Shown in pieces: positions 63,171-64,000 of a stretch of 64,000 nucleotides of DNA. Position numbers and translations under genes: made by a program. Source of the DNA: Melioribacteraceae bacterium (GTDB lineage Bacteria; Bacteroidota; Ignavibacteria; Ignavibacteriales; Melioribacteraceae). Location: the NCBI GenBank assembly GCA_024103215.1, contig JAGFIY010000053.1, positions 20,754 through 84,753 of the forward strand, read 5' to 3'. A model generated the notes under the pieces. That model was not told the origin of the DNA and did no database searches. It worked only from the letters and a program-made list of their open reading frames with translations. Each line of letters opens with the position of its first letter. Within the stretch, counting starts at the first letter, position 1.

Positions 63171-64000
63171 CTCAACAACATCATCTTCTTCGTAACTATT
63201 TTTTCGTTTGCTGTCAGTTTGTAAATGTATAAACCGCTAGGTAGATTAGTACCATCAAATTTCACTTCATAAGTTCCCGGCTGATGATTCTTATCCACGA
63301 GAGTTAATACTTGTTTTCCTAATAAGTTGAAAACTTCTAAACGAATAAACGTCTCCACGGTTACACTGTATTCGATTGTTGTTGTTAGATTGAACGGGTT
63401 GGGGTAGTTTGATAGTGATAACACAATATTTTCATCAACCTCTGATGCTTGTTTTGACGGATTATACTGTCCATAAGCACCTACTGAATTTTTAGCAGTT
63501 GAAAGAGTTGTTTGATAGTAAGCCTTAACAATATAGTAAATGTAACTGCTTGTGGAATTAAGATTAACATCAGTGTCAATCCAGCTAAAAGTTGAGTTGT
63601 TTGTTGAAGCAGTTAATTGATAATTCCTTAATGCTGGGTTAACCGGGTTTGAATGTACTGCTCTATAAATTTTATTGCCGGAGATTGGATTCATCGTTGG
63701 ATGTGGTCCCCAGACTAACCTTGGATTTGAGTTTGATTCGGTTAATACAAGACAATTTTGCCAAGCTACCTCAACATAATCCATCGTCCTTTTGATTGTT
63801 CGATTTTTAAAAACAGATTCATCATAAGATTCCACAAAGTAATGAACATATTTTGATCCAAACGAATTTTGCTCAATGGCAGCATCTTTATAAAACAAAA
63901 CGTTATCATTACATTCATAAAACCACTCAAATTGTGAATTGCTCGGTGGTGTTGATGAGTTCGTAACCGCTCTGAAAACTCGATACTTAGTAACATCCTC
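63167..64000 (-). CDS. Type IX secreted protein, C-terminal part (N-terminus beyond window)
   Basis: The frame stays open from the stop at 63167 to the window end, 277 codons, so the true start is outside; the internal TTG at 63898 is not a start. The visible part has fibronectin-like or propeller-edge strands (KYRVFRAVTN, YRAVHSNPVNPALRNYQL, SSYIYYIVKAYYQ) and ends in a type IX sorting domain (LSNYPNPFNLTTTIEYSV, VFNLLGKQVLTLVDKNHQPG, SGLYIYKLTANEKIVTKKMML). It should be exported and attached to or released from the surface. What the N-terminal part does cannot be said from here. Confidence 0.85.
   Translation of the reverse strand, partial: EDVTKYRVFRAVTNSSTPPSNSQFEWFYECNDNVLFYKDAAIEQNSFGSKYVHYFVESYDESVFKNRTIKRTMDYVEVAWQNCLVLTESNSNPRLVWGPHPTMNPISGNKIYRAVHSNPVNPALRNYQLTASTNNSTFSWIDTDVNLNSTSSYIYYIVKAYYQTTLSTAKNSVGAYGQYNPSKQASEVDENIVLSLSNYPNPFNLTTTIEYSVTVETFIRLEVFNLLGKQVLTLVDKNHQPGTYEVKFDGTNLPSGLYIYKLTANEKIVTKKMMLLR

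Overview
The window reads as a stretch of chromosome from an AT-rich member of the Fibrobacterota-Chlorobiota-Bacteroidota group, most likely an Ignavibacteria-type bacterium. This assignment is inferred from protein features: two proteins carry a type IX secretion C-terminal sorting domain with the YPNPFN motif, there is a DUF2723 membrane protein and a DUF5916 outer-membrane protein, many lipoprotein and Gram-negative envelope genes occur, and TTG start codons are frequent. I saw no insertion sequence, prophage, CRISPR array, tRNA or rRNA. Genes are packed tightly; no gap without a gene exceeds about 210 bases.

Layout. 1-5.2 kb: a DUF5916 outer-membrane protein (cut by the left edge) and, divergently, a large secreted subtilisin-like protease. 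5.2-16.8 kb: housekeeping enzymes (alpha/beta hydrolase, Nudix, heptose epimerase HldD, cobalamin-dependent methionine synthase MetH, an S15/CocE lipoprotein hydrolase, M29 aminopeptidase, arginine deiminase, an rRNA methyltransferase). 16.9-24.6 kb: FKBP lipoprotein, small membrane and DinB-like proteins, glycosyltransferases of families 2 and 9, DUF2723 protein, LOG and YjbQ proteins. 24.8-30.8 kb: ornithine aminotransferase, a hybrid histidine kinase, PAP2 phosphatase, AMP nucleosidase and two orphans. 30.8-36.5 kb: a TetR regulator facing an operon of a LolA-like protein, two FtsX-type permeases, an ATPase and an outer-membrane protein. 36.5-43.4 kb: EamA transporter, MscS channel, an unusual TPP enzyme, cupin, DUF819 permease, PspC and PheA.

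43.5-51.5 kb is the most distinctive part. It holds a tetraheme cytochrome, an outer-membrane beta-barrel, a cytochrome with 14 CXXCH motifs and a seven-haem lipoprotein; then, after a terminator, a PAS/AAA+ sigma-54 activator, a clear -24/-12 promoter with upstream inverted repeats, a further multihaem lipoprotein (ten CXXCH plus one CX3CH) and a lipoprotein with two rhodanese domains. I read this as a porin-cytochrome electron conduit with a separately switched sigma-54 module, resembling in parts list the ext conduits of Geobacter, but with its own architecture.

52.2-63.1 kb is a ten-gene haem operon (hemX-like, hemA, C, D, E, N, H, Y-type, B, L) that covers every step from glutamyl-tRNA to protohaem, next to the genes that would consume most haem. 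The right edge cuts a type IX secreted protein on the minus strand.
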